This document shows, piece after piece, positions 1 to 9,320 of a stretch of 64,000 nt of DNA. Made by a program: the position numbers and the translations under genes. The DNA is from Pachyseris speciosa (Eukaryota > Cnidaria > Anthozoa > Scleractinia > Pachyseridae). Position 1 is the first letter of the stretch. Each line of letters starts with the position of its first letter. The notes under the pieces are model-generated. The model was not told the origin of the DNA and ran no database searches. It saw nothing but the letters and a program-made list of their open reading frames with translations. The stretch lies in assembly GCA_016490735.1 (NCBI GenBank), contig JAEMWC010000995.1, positions 216,001 to 280,000 of the forward strand, written 5' to 3'.

Positions 1-1
1 T

Positions 2-967
2 GCAACACCAACTGCTAACACAGATGCTGCCAATAAGTTTTATGTAGATGATAAAACTAAAGATATAATTAGATTTACATCTGATGGAAGTTATGATTTT
101 TTAAACAAACACTTGGAGAATGTTGGCCAGATTCATACTTCAGACTATATTGACATGAATAATAATAAAATAACAAATTTAGCGGACGTGGTGAATGAAA
201 CTGATGCAGTGAACTTCAGAGTTTTAAATCGAGCTTCACAAACCATCAGAGCAAACACTTTATTATTGAATGGAACAAGTGCGATGGCAGTAGACTTAAA
301 ACTTGGAGGGCATAAAATCATTAACTTAAAAGAAGGAACAAATAAAACCGATGCCGTAAATTTAGATCAATTAGAAAAAAGTCATATTTCATCTGCTTCT
401 CATCCAAAGAATGCTATCAAATATTTGATGAATGATATCGATGAAATTAGCACTGAATATGGCTTGACAGTTAATGGATATGTCAATTTACCTCGGTCAC
501 CACATTTGATTTCAAAAAAGGTCATTGATATAGACTTGAATAAAGAAGCTAATCATATTTACAGAGCTAGAATTGGTTTTAATATGTACACAATAAAAGA
601 TGGAAAATACACTTTCATTCTTGAATGGCTATTTCCTGATTATGATGGAATGAGTCTTAGTAGTGTAACATTCAATGCAACTGGTGGAATTACAATTCAT
701 AAAACTGTAGGGAGAAAATTTGACAACAGAAATGAAGATCATTCGAGATATTTATTATGGATTGAAAAACCTTCAGTAAGTTCACTACCTGAATATTTAT
801 ATTGTACAATACATATTAATGCTAACCCAACTTATCCAAATAAGTACAAAGTTCATTGTGTTGCATATGGTATTGATTTTGAAGCAGTAGACGTTCCATC
901 AAGTGTTTACGACTTCACAGAAGCTTATAAAATCGTAAATGAAAAAATACAATTACAAAATGATTAA
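2..967 (+). CDS. Fibre-like protein with phage-tail-type repeats, 5' end off window
   Basis: The frame is open from base 2 and no ATG precedes it, so the gene begins left of the window; the TTG at 113 is only an internal codon. The N-terminal part carries repeats of the kind seen in phage and viral tail fibres: NTDAANKFYVDD, NNKITNLADVVNETDAVN and HKIINLKEGTNKTDAVN, spaced about 40-60 residues. The last 150 residues are beta-rich with no recognised motif. It ends with TAA at 965-967, and the next ORF continues in the same frame, so the stop may be a nonsense mutation in one longer fibre gene. The role as a trimeric attachment fibre is inferred from repeat type and neighbours. No intron signals are seen. 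Confidence 0.55.
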   Translation, partial: ATPTANTDAANKFYVDDKTKDIIRFTSDGSYDFLNKHLENVGQIHTSDYIDMNNNKITNLADVVNETDAVNFRVLNRASQTIRANTLLLNGTSAMAVDLKLGGHKIINLKEGTNKTDAVNLDQLEKSHISSASHPKNAIKYLMNDIDEISTEYGLTVNGYVNLPRSPHLISKKVIDIDLNKEANHIYRARIGFNMYTIKDGKYTFILEWLFPDYDGMSLSSVTFNATGGITIHKTVGRKFDNRNEDHSRYLLWIEKPSVSSLPEYLYCTIHINANPTYPNKYKVHCVAYGIDFEAVDVPSSVYDFTEAYKIVNEKIQLQND

Positions 968-970
968 GAT

Positions 971-1624
971 TTGAATGGTTTTGATGTGAAAGAAAATGAA
1001 AATTGGTTGTTTGGTGGAGACAATGGCGAATTGACAATGCTAAATAATATTAATATGAACAGCTATTTAATAAAAGAGTTTAAACTTGGTGGTGATTTAA
1101 ATCTGAATGGCTATAGAATTCATAATAATAGTTTGAATCTATTTCGTTCAAGTGTCACAGGCGTAATTATGGAAACAGCTTTTGATTTGGGTGGATTTGC
1201 TCTTTACAGACCGAAATTAGGAGGTGATCTAAATTTGAATGGGAATGGAATAATCGGTCAAATACAATATTTAAATTGTTCTGTCAAAGCCAAACAAGGA
1301 CATAATAAGAATGTTTTAAAGCCTGTATTGATAAATGGCTCTGATTTTTTAGTTATTCATAACAATAACTTTTATATTAAGAAAATGTATATCATACAAG
1401 GAACAAACCCCGGAATATTTTATTTCAAGACAAAAGCTGAAGGTGGTGGGCCTTTGCCATTACCAGCAACTGTTTATGAACACAGACAATCTTCTTTAAG
1501 TAGAAACATCACAACGGTCAACATCAACAAATCATTATCGAGAGGCTATTTAATCATTGATTATTCACATCCTAATACAGGTGCATTTGATACAACATTT
1601 ACATTAGAAGTGGTCATGAATTAA
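971..1624 (+). CDS. Second fibre-like ORF, in-frame continuation of the first
   Basis: This 217-codon frame starts directly after the TAA at 965-967 and is in phase with the preceding ORF; it has only a TTG near its beginning and no well-placed ATG. It holds two to three copies of an LGGDLNLNG module (FKLGGDLNLNGYRIHNN and PKLGGDLNLNGNGI), the same repeat class as the upstream ORF, then a beta-rich C-terminal domain of about 110 residues. It ends with TAA at 1622-1624, 13 bases before the collagen-like gene. Either it is the distal half of one fibre protein split by a stop, or a separate fibre gene with an unusual start. The shared frame and module favour the first. Confidence 0.5.
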   Translation: MNGFDVKENENWLFGGDNGELTMLNNINMNSYLIKEFKLGGDLNLNGYRIHNNSLNLFRSSVTGVIMETAFDLGGFALYRPKLGGDLNLNGNGIIGQIQYLNCSVKAKQGHNKNVLKPVLINGSDFLVIHNNNFYIKKMYIIQGTNPGIFYFKTKAEGGGPLPLPATVYEHRQSSLSRNITTVNINKSLSRGYLIIDYSHPNTGAFDTTFTLEVVMN

Positions 1625-1637
1625 TCTAAAATAATAT

Positions 1638-2231
1638 ATGGGATTATTGAATGATTTACCAACCTCAGATAGAACTGGTGAAAGAGGTCCAAAAGGTGAT
1701 AATGGTGATAGAGGTGATAAAGGTGATATTGGTCAAATTGGTCCACAAGATCCGGCTGGTCCAGCAGGTCCTCAGGGTCCACAAAGTCCACAAGGTCCAC
1801 AGGGTCCATCTGGTCCGACTGGTCCACAGGGTCCACAGGGTGCTCAAGGTGATAAAGGTAATGGATTTGATTTAACACAAGACGGTCACTTTGATCTTGG
1901 AAACAAGCTTTTAACCAATGTAAGAGCCGGTAATAATGATAACCATGTTGTTGTCAAATCACAAGTTTCTGATATTGTTAGAGACAGTTTTCTAGACCTA
2001 TGGGTATCCGAATACATCAGACAACTGGCTAAATGTCTTTATACCGTTGATCGGGCAAGCAATACCTATGTCAATATTGACACCAATAGAAGAGTACAAA
2101 CTCTACATGATCAATCTAATGAAGAAAGTGATGCAACACAATCTACTTTAAGTATAAGACCCACTGTTTGCACAAAGGCTGAAAAACATAATGGCCGTTA
2201 TTATCTGAAATTCGGGGATCACAGAGAATGA
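1638..2231 (+). CDS. Collagen-like stalk protein (N-terminal part)
   Basis: The ATG at 1638 follows an AT-rich 13-base gap. Residues 15-75 are Gly-X-Y collagen triplets (GERGPKGDNGDRGDKGD, then runs of GPQGPQ) with one break at GPQDPAGP. They are followed by a fibre-like segment (FDLGNKLLTNVRAG) and about 100 residues leading into a globular domain. Collagen triplets in compact eukaryotic DNA-virus-like loci usually form trimeric stalks. The frame ends at TGA 2229-2231 in the middle of what looks like one domain, and the next ORF overlaps it by ATGA, so a small indel near 2225 probably splits one original gene. Confidence 0.6.
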   Translation: MGLLNDLPTSDRTGERGPKGDNGDRGDKGDIGQIGPQDPAGPAGPQGPQSPQGPQGPSGPTGPQGPQGAQGDKGNGFDLTQDGHFDLGNKLLTNVRAGNNDNHVVVKSQVSDIVRDSFLDLWVSEYIRQLAKCLYTVDRASNTYVNIDTNRRVQTLHDQSNEESDATQSTLSIRPTVCTKAEKHNGRYYLKFGDHRE

Positions 2232-2767
2232 TAAGTCAACTGAATCTGAACAATAATGCCGTTAATATCTTCATCGTTTACAAAATTAATTCGAATACGG
2301 GCGGAAGTCCATGGAAGAATGGTCTTTTTGGTCATGATAATGGAGGTTATGATAAGTTTGTCAGCTATTACAATGGCTCAAATCTTGTTGTTAGTGGTGT
2401 TGATCAATCAAATTGTGTCTATTTCGGTCCAGAAGCATCAATACAAAATTTCACAAAGATAGCAGATTATTCAGTAAATGATTTAGGCCAAATTAATGTT
2501 TGGCACTGTTTATCTGTTCACTGGGACAATTTATCTTCTCCTAATACAAACAAAAGTAAAATCTATTGGAACAAAAAACATATTGGCAGTTTTACAGCAG
2601 CTAATAGAACTGGCAGCACACAAATGACTTTTGGTGATTTGAATCCAAACTCCATTGCACCTTTAGATGGCTCCATTGCTTTCTTTTGTGTCTATCTTGA
2701 TTTCATATTAGATGATAAAACAATTTTAGACCATCATCAAATTTTAATACAACGATATAGTATATGA
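2228..2767 (+). CDS. Laminin-G/concanavalin-like head domain, probable continuation of the collagen-like gene
   Basis: This 179-residue frame begins ATG at 2228, overlapping the previous stop by four bases. It reads as a beta-sandwich domain of the LamG/concanavalin-like type: NIFIVYKINS near the start, NGLFGHDNGGYDKF, IYWNKKHIGSF, and LDGSIAFFCVYLD near the end. The first residues continue naturally from the end of the collagen-like ORF, which suggests a frameshift rather than a true gene start. The product would be the carbohydrate- or receptor-binding head of a collagen-stalk fibre; that role is inferred. Its stop overlaps the start of the next gene, again by ATGA. Confidence 0.5.
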   Translation: MISQLNLNNNAVNIFIVYKINSNTGGSPWKNGLFGHDNGGYDKFVSYYNGSNLVVSGVDQSNCVYFGPEASIQNFTKIADYSVNDLGQINVWHCLSVHWDNLSSPNTNKSKIYWNKKHIGSFTAANRTGSTQMTFGDLNPNSIAPLDGSIAFFCVYLDFILDDKTILDHHQILIQRYSI

Positions 2768-3186
2768 TAAAAGAAGCAATTAAATATATCAAATTCTTTT
2801 TTAAAGAAACAAAACAACAACATCATAATATTGATGACTCGATTTTGAAATCAGCTTTGGTTTACCAATATCTGTATCACAAGCATTTCAATACATTTAT
2901 CCCAATCAACAGTATTTTATATACTCACAAGGATATTGGACTTATTGGGCCTGGTAATGGATGCTTGACACATTTCTTGGAACATACACTTGGTTGGATT
3001 GATACATTACAAACACATGGTATACTTCATGATGCATATGGAAGATTTTATAATAGCTATTCATTAGACCGTGGATATTGTTATGCAATACCTTGTTTAT
3101 TTACATCAAAGCGAAGAAAAAGATCTCCATTATCTGGCCAAATATCTGGGATTCTTTATTGCATTTTTAATAGAATTATTGTATAA
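2764..3186 (+). CDS. Phospholipase A2-like protein
   Basis: This 140-residue protein has the two hallmarks of the secretory/parvoviral type PLA2 fold: a calcium-loop sequence GLIGPGNG (residues 59-66) and, about 23 residues on, the catalytic pair HD in ILHDAYGRFY (His89, Asp90). A basic stretch SKRRKRS (residues 115-121) and a hydrophobic C-terminus follow. PLA2-like proteins occur in parvovirus capsids and in some Polinton/adintovirus-like genomes, where they help breach endosomal membranes; applying that role here is inference. The second cysteine-rich part of classical secretory PLA2 is not seen. The start codon overlaps the previous stop (ATGA). Confidence 0.5.
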   Translation: MIKEAIKYIKFFFKETKQQHHNIDDSILKSALVYQYLYHKHFNTFIPINSILYTHKDIGLIGPGNGCLTHFLEHTLGWIDTLQTHGILHDAYGRFYNSYSLDRGYCYAIPCLFTSKRRKRSPLSGQISGILYCIFNRIIV

Positions 3187-3197
3187 AATATATATAT

Positions 3198-3683
3198 ATG
3201 AAAGAGAGAAAAAGTATATTCAGCTGGAACCATATTTCAGGTGAATTAACAGAAGATCAGGTAAATGAATTAAAAGCCTATTACCACACATATCACAGAA
3301 AGTGTTGGGCTCATAAACAGGCGGTTAAACGGTTCAAAAAATGGAAATTACTTGGGAACTCATTGTCTATCATCTTTGCAACTGGAGGTCTCGCTGCAAG
3401 TGTGGCAACAGGTGGTGTTAGTTTGGTAGCCATCAGTACAGCATCACTTTTGATACAAGGGTGGATGAAGCATAAAAACCTTGATCTGAAAATACAGAAT
3501 TGCACATATGCTTATCAAAGCTACCAACACCTTCTGAATACAATAAAGGAAACCATGAGAAGTGGCAATTTTGAGGCATCAACTATACATTCAACCATGA
3601 AATACATTGACGATTATGTCGTTGATAACAGCCCTATCATAGACAAGTATTTTGTCAAATATGATGAAAAATTCACTGTCTGA
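3198..3683 (+). CDS. Small two-helix membrane protein, unassigned
   Basis: This intact 161-residue ORF has an N-terminal amphipathic and basic region (about residues 15-50) containing the aromatic pair YYHTYHRKCW. A hydrophobic double helix follows at roughly residues 50-88 (LLGNSLSIIFATGG..., ...LVAISTASLLIQGW), with a short glycine/alanine turn. The C-terminal 70 residues are helical and charged. The layout resembles small membrane proteins with paired helices and cytoplasmic tails, but I do not recognise the family. It closes the + strand run of the virus-like block and overlaps by a few bases the frame that continues the minus-strand zinc-ribbon gene. Confidence 0.45.
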   Translation: MKERKSIFSWNHISGELTEDQVNELKAYYHTYHRKCWAHKQAVKRFKKWKLLGNSLSIIFATGGLAASVATGGVSLVAISTASLLIQGWMKHKNLDLKIQNCTYAYQSYQHLLNTIKETMRSGNFEASTIHSTMKYIDDYVVDNSPIIDKYFVKYDEKFTV

Positions 3684-4236
3684 TAATACCAATAATCACA
3701 TCAAATCTTAACAATAAGATTTCAATCCAATACTGGTCATAAAATTTTAATGTTTTCTTTGATCTAGTAACTATTATTTCATCAAATGGAAGATCAAGCA
3801 TTAAAAATATTTGCTTAAGCATAAATTAAGTGCTAATCATTCTTTTACGTTTATTGTTCACCAAGGGAAGCACTTTGTCTATCTCTTCGAATATTTTAAA
3901 TATTTTACCCTTATCTTTTACAGAAATTTGAAATTCACTCTTGCGACATATTTTATTTATTACATTTTCAATATGATACTTCCGGTGATATACAGACTTT
4001 CTCTTTATTTTATACATATTGCCATGAAAATCAATGTATTCTTTCACAACATTGTAACCATGAACTGAACCACAACTTACGCATATAATCGCTCCATTAT
4101 CATTCAACACATTCTCTTCATCACAACATGGTTCCTCTTTTTTAACATTATACTCTACTATTCTCTCATCACAAAATGGACAATGGTATTCTCCGTTTGA
4201 TATCAATTCGACGTGGATATCTGAATTACAACTCAT
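3673..4236 (-). pseudogene. Zinc-ribbon transcription-factor-like gene with an in-frame stop
   Basis: The minus-strand frame starts at ATG 4236. It has paired cysteines typical of zinc ribbons: CPFC near residue 19, CC near 37, then CVSC near residue 53, followed by a basic aromatic stretch KRKSVYHRKYHIENVI. This is reminiscent of TFIIB-like ribbons and of poxvirus late transcription factor 3-like proteins, but the match is by eye only. The frame stops at TAA 3826-3828, yet the same frame is then open for a further 50 codons to TGA 3673-3675, with no break. This suggests one substituted codon in a longer gene. It is convergent with the upstream + strand genes. Confidence 0.45.
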
Positions 4237-4239
4237 TCT

Positions 4240-4964
4240 ATACTATTATATGAGATATTATTTCCTTATGTAACTAACACATGACATCACGGCACAGCTG
4301 TGCCGGCCAGAGGCGACCGTCTTGTGACTTAGAATAATAGCCATAGGCGATGACTCATTTCCTGTTTTTCCGAGAATGTCACGCTTGGTGGTTTTCCTCT
4401 TTCTCTCGGCTTATCTCTTTTTGTAAACGCGATTTTTGTATAGTAGGCCCCTCCGACCGCTAAGTGGTATCCTGTTGTTCTTTTCTCTTACACCCGTTTA
4501 AACGCATTTTTCGATTTCACCCCCCTAAATCCGCATTTTGGAAAATTAAACAGTTTTCTTTAAACCAAATTCTTTAAACCATATGTTTGTTAAAGATTAT
4601 ATTTATCATAAGTTTGTAAAGATTATTTTTATCATAAGTTTGTTAAATATTATTTGTTTAACTCTTTAATCAAAATGTTTTTTCGTTTGTTGGTTCACTT
4701 TTTGAAAAATGATGGTGAGTTTTTGACATTACAGCAGCAGTAGTAAAACCATAGCATACTTGTATCATTATGGTTGTTTAGACACGAGGTTTAACCAGTG
4801 AATTGAATTAGGATCAAAGGGTCAAATGACTGGAAGGAATGCGATGTCAAAATCTTAAAAAACCATAAACAACCCTTTCAAAATCACATCCATCTGTGCA
4901 ACATGTCTTACTCAGCTGACTGCAATATATCACATATTGCTGTCGGTCTCGGTAACTATCTAAT
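4240..4964. other. Non-coding right flank of the virus-like block
   Basis: No ORF or RNA gene is supported here. The first 60 bases upstream of the zinc-ribbon gene are AT-rich and could hold its promoter. A short palindrome GCACAGCTGTGC lies near 4296. Around 4590-4660 a TTTGT(T/A)AA-type motif recurs three or four times. I could not locate the right terminus of the virus-like element. Confidence 0.4.
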
Positions 4965-6156
4965 ATATTTACTATTCAACACCCAGTACCATTGTTCTCT
5001 CTCTGCACTAAATCACTGATTGCAGGCACCCCTTCCGCTTTGTTCCTGAACGCGCAAAAGAACATAATTAGCACTTGTTGATTAGCTCAATTGGGAATTG
5101 GTGACTGAGATGCCTTGCATCCCAATAAAAGCAGTAGCGTTTGAACATTTGATTGCGTTTCGTGTATGTGTTGTTGTTTTCAACATTCTTCAACAAGCAG
5201 GTCTCTGCACTACTGCAAAACAACTTGCAGTCTGATTAATGCGGCCCGTTTTGCACTTATCATAGTTTTCTCTGTAGATGCCTTTGTTTTCATAATTGAC
5301 TTGTGTTGTTTGTTTTTGAGCATGTGATGTTTTCCAACTAGCGGGTTTGCTGAACAATTGCCACTAATGATAATTTCAATAGATCTCTTTGTACTTCTTT
5401 GTTTTCCGGCAAACCATACGGAAACAATAGACAATTAGATATACCGTGGTATTTGCAAGTGCAGAGTAACTTTTTCCTTCAGTTGTGACCAGACATGAAA
5501 GAAGTGTACGACGATGGCTTCACATCAGACGAGGATGAAGAGGCGATTTTTTGAACACAACAAAACCGAACTCGAAATACTGGCGAAGATTCACCTAAAG
5601 CTGGTGGTTTGGAGAACGAGGGTAAGTTTAATTAGCCCGTTTAATTTTCCTGCTTTTAATAAATGATTTAATTGAATCACGCCATGGCATTTTTATTAGT
5701 AATGTGTGGTGTTTAAATTTTTCCTTCAGATGAGCGCCTTATGAGAAGCCAATTAGGACAACCGAGTTGGAAGAATTTGGAAGAAGTTGGGCCGCTGAAA
5801 ACAGTCGAAGGAAATGGCGCTGGATCCTTAAATTATTTAAAGATTGGCGTTTTTTTGCGTAAAGCAAGGCCGTTTTAAAAGAGCCATATATACTAAGCGT
5901 CATAAAAATAAAAGGCTGTAATATTAAAAATATTGCAGCCTGTACACTGCAATATTTTTAATATTGCAGCCTGTTTTTAATATTGCAACCTGTTTGTTTT
6001 AGCACGTTTACTATATATTACCCCTGAGAATTTCCCTGCTGACAGAAAGGACCTCCCCCGTTTTCCTGACACACTTGTTTTAGCATCTTTACAGACTGCA
6101 ATCAGTGATTTAGTGCAGAGAGAGAACAATGGCACTGAGTGTTAAATAGTAAATAT
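4965..6156. repeat. Element bounded by 61-bp inverted repeats
   Basis: Bases 4965-5025 and 6096-6156 are near-perfect inverted copies; each contains the CTGCAATCAGTGATTTAGTG sequence or its complement. The enclosed 1.07 kb has no complete ORF. It holds two exon-like stretches with plausible splice signals (donor near 5622, acceptor near 5730) and a 58-bp hairpin at 5914-5971 built from an AATATTAAAAATATTGCAG arm. I found no target-site duplication at the outer edges. It may be a non-autonomous DNA transposon or the fold-back part of a larger one. Confidence 0.5.
5914..5971. repeat. AT-rich hairpin
   Basis: The arm beginning GGCTG(T/C)AATATT is followed, after an 8-base loop near CCTGTACA, by its inverted copy. 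A third partial copy of the arm (TTTTTAATATTGCAACCTG) follows at about 5973-5992. The folding would be strong. Function unknown. Confidence 0.5.
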
Positions 6157-7543
6157 GTCTACTGCACGTGCAGGTAGACACTTTGCTATTAATAGCAAAA
6201 GCTGTTAGCGTTAACTTCGGCAAATAGTACCAGTAGTAGTAGCCAATCAAACCTGAAGATTAATTCGGCTCCTCTCTGCGTTTTGCAATCCAGTTGGAAA
6301 CTGTTTATTTATAAGTAATTCCAGACCAAACGAGGGACATGTGGATAACGGTGGATCAACTGCAGAAAACTCTGGCTTTAATCAGTTGGTGTGTTTTTCG
6401 CTTCTCAAGACTTCTCAGAAATCGACAACCTGTCATTTACATTCCGACACTGATTTTTCAGTTTTAACCCTGCGTTAAGCCTCCTCTCTTCTTAGTGTTT
6501 CCACCGTTTTGATCATTAAATTCCGATCATTTAAATTCCAACAGAGATTTTTTGGTTTTAACTCCACGTTAAGCCTCCTCTCTTCTTAGTGTTTCCACCG
6601 TTTTGATCAACACAGACAATGGCATGCGTAAATTTGTGTCAGTTATTCTGTTACGCTACAGAATTCTCATCTGGAAGTTTTCGTATTTTCAAAACCGATT
6701 TCACCTCTTGCAAAAATTTGCCAGACGTGCTTCGTAATGTTTGTATTTGCTCTGATGAAAAGAAAACTATTGGGCTAACTGGGGAAGAATGGCATTTTGC
6801 ATGTCTCTGAATGTTAAGCTTACATAAAACAGCTGAATGAATGCAGTGAAAATTTTGCGCACATGAGATTGTTCGATTTTCCTTTCTGGAGACAGATTAA
6901 TAGTCTGTCTTATCGAAAAGTCACTTTTTTGACCAGTTTTTGCATTTTCCATTGAATCCTTACAAGAATCCTTACTAGTCCAATAGTTGATGGTATGCAA
7001 AGGGCAAACGTGGTCAAGAAGATTTAAAGCCAAACCTATTTCTGTGATCATGCAACGAAGTGTTTTATAAGGGCTGGAATCCGATATTATCGTAGCACAG
7101 ACTACTCACGATTCTGGGAGCATTACGTTTCATCATGAAAACTTCGATCTTCAGTCTTCGAAATCATGGTCTCTACCTTCGTTGACAACATGTAGTTCGC
7201 AAATATAGTCCGAGTGCCTTTATTGATCTAAAACCACTCATCTTTCCTGACGTGTCATTCTGTAGCGCGAGTGTCACATCACTCCACCACTCCCCTCGCA
7301 AGTCCTTCACTGTACTCCCGTGAGCAAGCCCCAAGAGAGCTTGCTCGCAGGCTACATTTGCTGTCAGCCGTTATAGATTTTACAAACAAGTCAGTTGGTA
7401 TAGCTTCGGCAAAATTCCTGTTGATTAGCTTTTACATCTTTGCCATTGGCTGCAGTATTGATTTTAAGGGCCTTGCTCAGTTGGGGCAGACACACGCATT
7501 GTTTGTGCTGGTGTGAGATTTGCGCAGTGGATTGGAAAATTCA
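6157..7543. other. Non-coding region, nothing recognised
   Basis: Short open frames exist here but none shows a domain, repeat or codon bias that would support a gene. A segment with GCCTCCTCTCTTCTTAGTGT is present twice (about 6479 and 6573), a local direct duplication. No tRNA or other RNA gene was seen. Confidence 0.4.
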
Positions 7544-7865
7544 GTATTTTAGCATATTAGGGTGGCCCACATAATAAATGTGCAGTTGGCTAGAGCTCAA
7601 AGGCTCTGGGCTAGTAAAGTTGCAATACCAGATAGCCCTTTACTTGGAATACCAAGTAAATACTTTACTTGGAAAGCCCTTTACTTGCAATACCAGGTAG
7701 CCCTTGGGACCCTTTACTTTTTCGATGACTTTTCAGGACTCGAAAATTTGTCTGAAGTCTTACTAACCATGGGCTACCTGGTATTGCAACTTTACTAGCC
7801 CAGAGCCTTTGAGCTCTAGCCAACTGCACATTTATTATGTGGGCCACCCTAATATGCTAAAGTAC
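7544..7865. mobile_element. MITE with about 100-bp terminal inverted repeats
   Basis: Arms 7544-7640 and 7770-7865 are near-perfect inverted copies and include TTTAGCATATTAGGGTGGCC at the outside and CTAGAGCTCAAAGGCTCTGG further in. The centre is about 130 bp with no coding content. The symmetrical short ORFs on both strands are consequences of the palindrome. No clear target duplication was found. Confidence 0.65.
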
Positions 7866-9026
7866 ACATAAAAAATGTTTATAGCTTACAAATATATCAA
7901 TAATGTATTTAATACAGTTATGAATTACAAGTAGTGCCCGATGAATTCTCCTCTTGAATTTACAACAGTAAACAGTATTCTACAAAAATCAACTTTCAAT
8001 CACCCTTTTTTGACTCACTATTCTTCATCCACGGCCATTAAATATTTTTGTTTTCCACTGTGGAAGAAACAAACGTTTTTGCTGCTTATGATACTTCTTG
8101 GTTTTAGTCTGAATTTCACCAGCTGGCCCACTGACACTCTGTTTACACCGATCTTCAGAACCACCATCTCCTTTCTTTCCCTGTTTGGTAAAGGCAAAGC
8201 TTCACTGAAAGAAACAAAGCAAAATGCATTCACAACAGCGGACTTCGTGCATGTTAAGTCGGCCAAATGCTTCCCAGATTTCTGCCGTCCACATAGAACG
8301 CCTGCGAATATATTATTTTTAAATCACATACTCACCGTCTTTTAAACATACTTTTTGACATAGGCTGCAATAGCTAGTCCTGAGCTTGACTTTACATGTA
8401 ATTAATTGCATGAGAAATATCTTTCTAAACATTTCAATGGAGATATTGCTTTTTTCAATCCTCCGGAGAACTGGACTTTTGTAGTGCTAGCCCACTCAGC
8501 TAGCAAAGAACTTTTTTCACTAGCCAAACAAAAACTTTTACTAGCCCCGGGAGTCGGGCTAGCGGATATTTCGAGCCCTGCCTTTAATCAACCTTGCTAG
8601 CTGTTTGCGTGATTGTTCCGTTTTTCATTGTCTTACAAACCGGTAGTTGAAGACGATAATAATGTTATCTGACAGTTCAGTAACAAGTGAGCAGCAACAA
8701 CAACAACAAAAATAATTACATGTATGTATATGTTCTGATTACTAATTTTTAAGAGCCATGAGTAATACTGGTAATCTCATATTTTGCACATTTCTACCTT
8801 TTGCTTTAATTAAATCCAATCATTTTTTCGGAATACAGTATCTTAAAATTCATTGAAAGTTGATATTTGCATATTAGTTTTGAGAGCCTTTTGTTGACCT
8901 TTGTTGATGTGTCTGTCGGATGGTACCGACCATACTTGAACTGGACCGAACTAAGCCATCTTAATCTTCTCTGTGTACTTCTGTGTAATAATCTTATTTA
9001 TTTATCTTCTTTACCTGCTCATCTAG
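7866..9026. other. Non-coding region upstream of the FN3 exon
   Basis: No upstream kinase-gene exon could be recognised. At 8480-8583 lies a fragment ending TTTCGAGCCCTG, the reverse complement of the CAGGGCTCGAAA end typical of hAT-like elements, with several CTAGCCC/GCTAGC motifs inside; its partner end was not found. A CAACAA repeat lies near 8697. The last 30 bases (8997-9026) are a pyrimidine-rich splice acceptor. Confidence 0.4.
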
Positions 9027-9320
9027 TTCCTTCAGAAGCTCCAAGTGGCTTAACACCAGCCGCAAGTACCTCTACTACTATTGTTATGACTTGGGACCAA
9101 CCACCAGTAGAATCTCGCAATGGAATTGTCAAAGGATTTAAATTGTTCTTTAAACAGAAAGGTTCTAACGACGTGCCAAACACCTTGCAGGTTGAAAAAA
9201 CTTTAATAACTGTTACTAGGCTGAGTGCGTCTACAGAGTATGAATTTCAAGTCCTTGCATTTACCTCTGTTGGTGATGGAGCAAAGAGTTCTGTGGTGGT
9301 TGCTAAGACAAAAGAAGATG
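9027..9320 (+). CDS. RTK exon: fibronectin type III domain
   Basis: The acceptor is ...CATCTAG, the donor GATG|GTAAGA; it is a symmetric phase 1-1 exon of 98 codon equivalents, the usual exon form of one FN3 module. Key residues: P-S-x-P-x-x-L at the start, the core tryptophan in MTWDQPP, and [12 protein letters not shown] near the end. Confidence 0.85.

Noticed and set aside
1621..1878. Three long open frames overlapping the collagen-like gene on both strands
   Set aside because: They arise from the regular Gly-X-Y triplet sequence read in other frames and have low-complexity translations.
5493..5830. Two exon-like stretches with splice-like signals
   Set aside because: No recognisable domain, frames broken by stops, and they lie inside an inverted-repeat element.
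8867..9026. Open frame extending upstream of the FN3 exon
   Set aside because: It runs across a strong acceptor at 9024-9026 and the upstream part has no FN3 or signal-peptide character.
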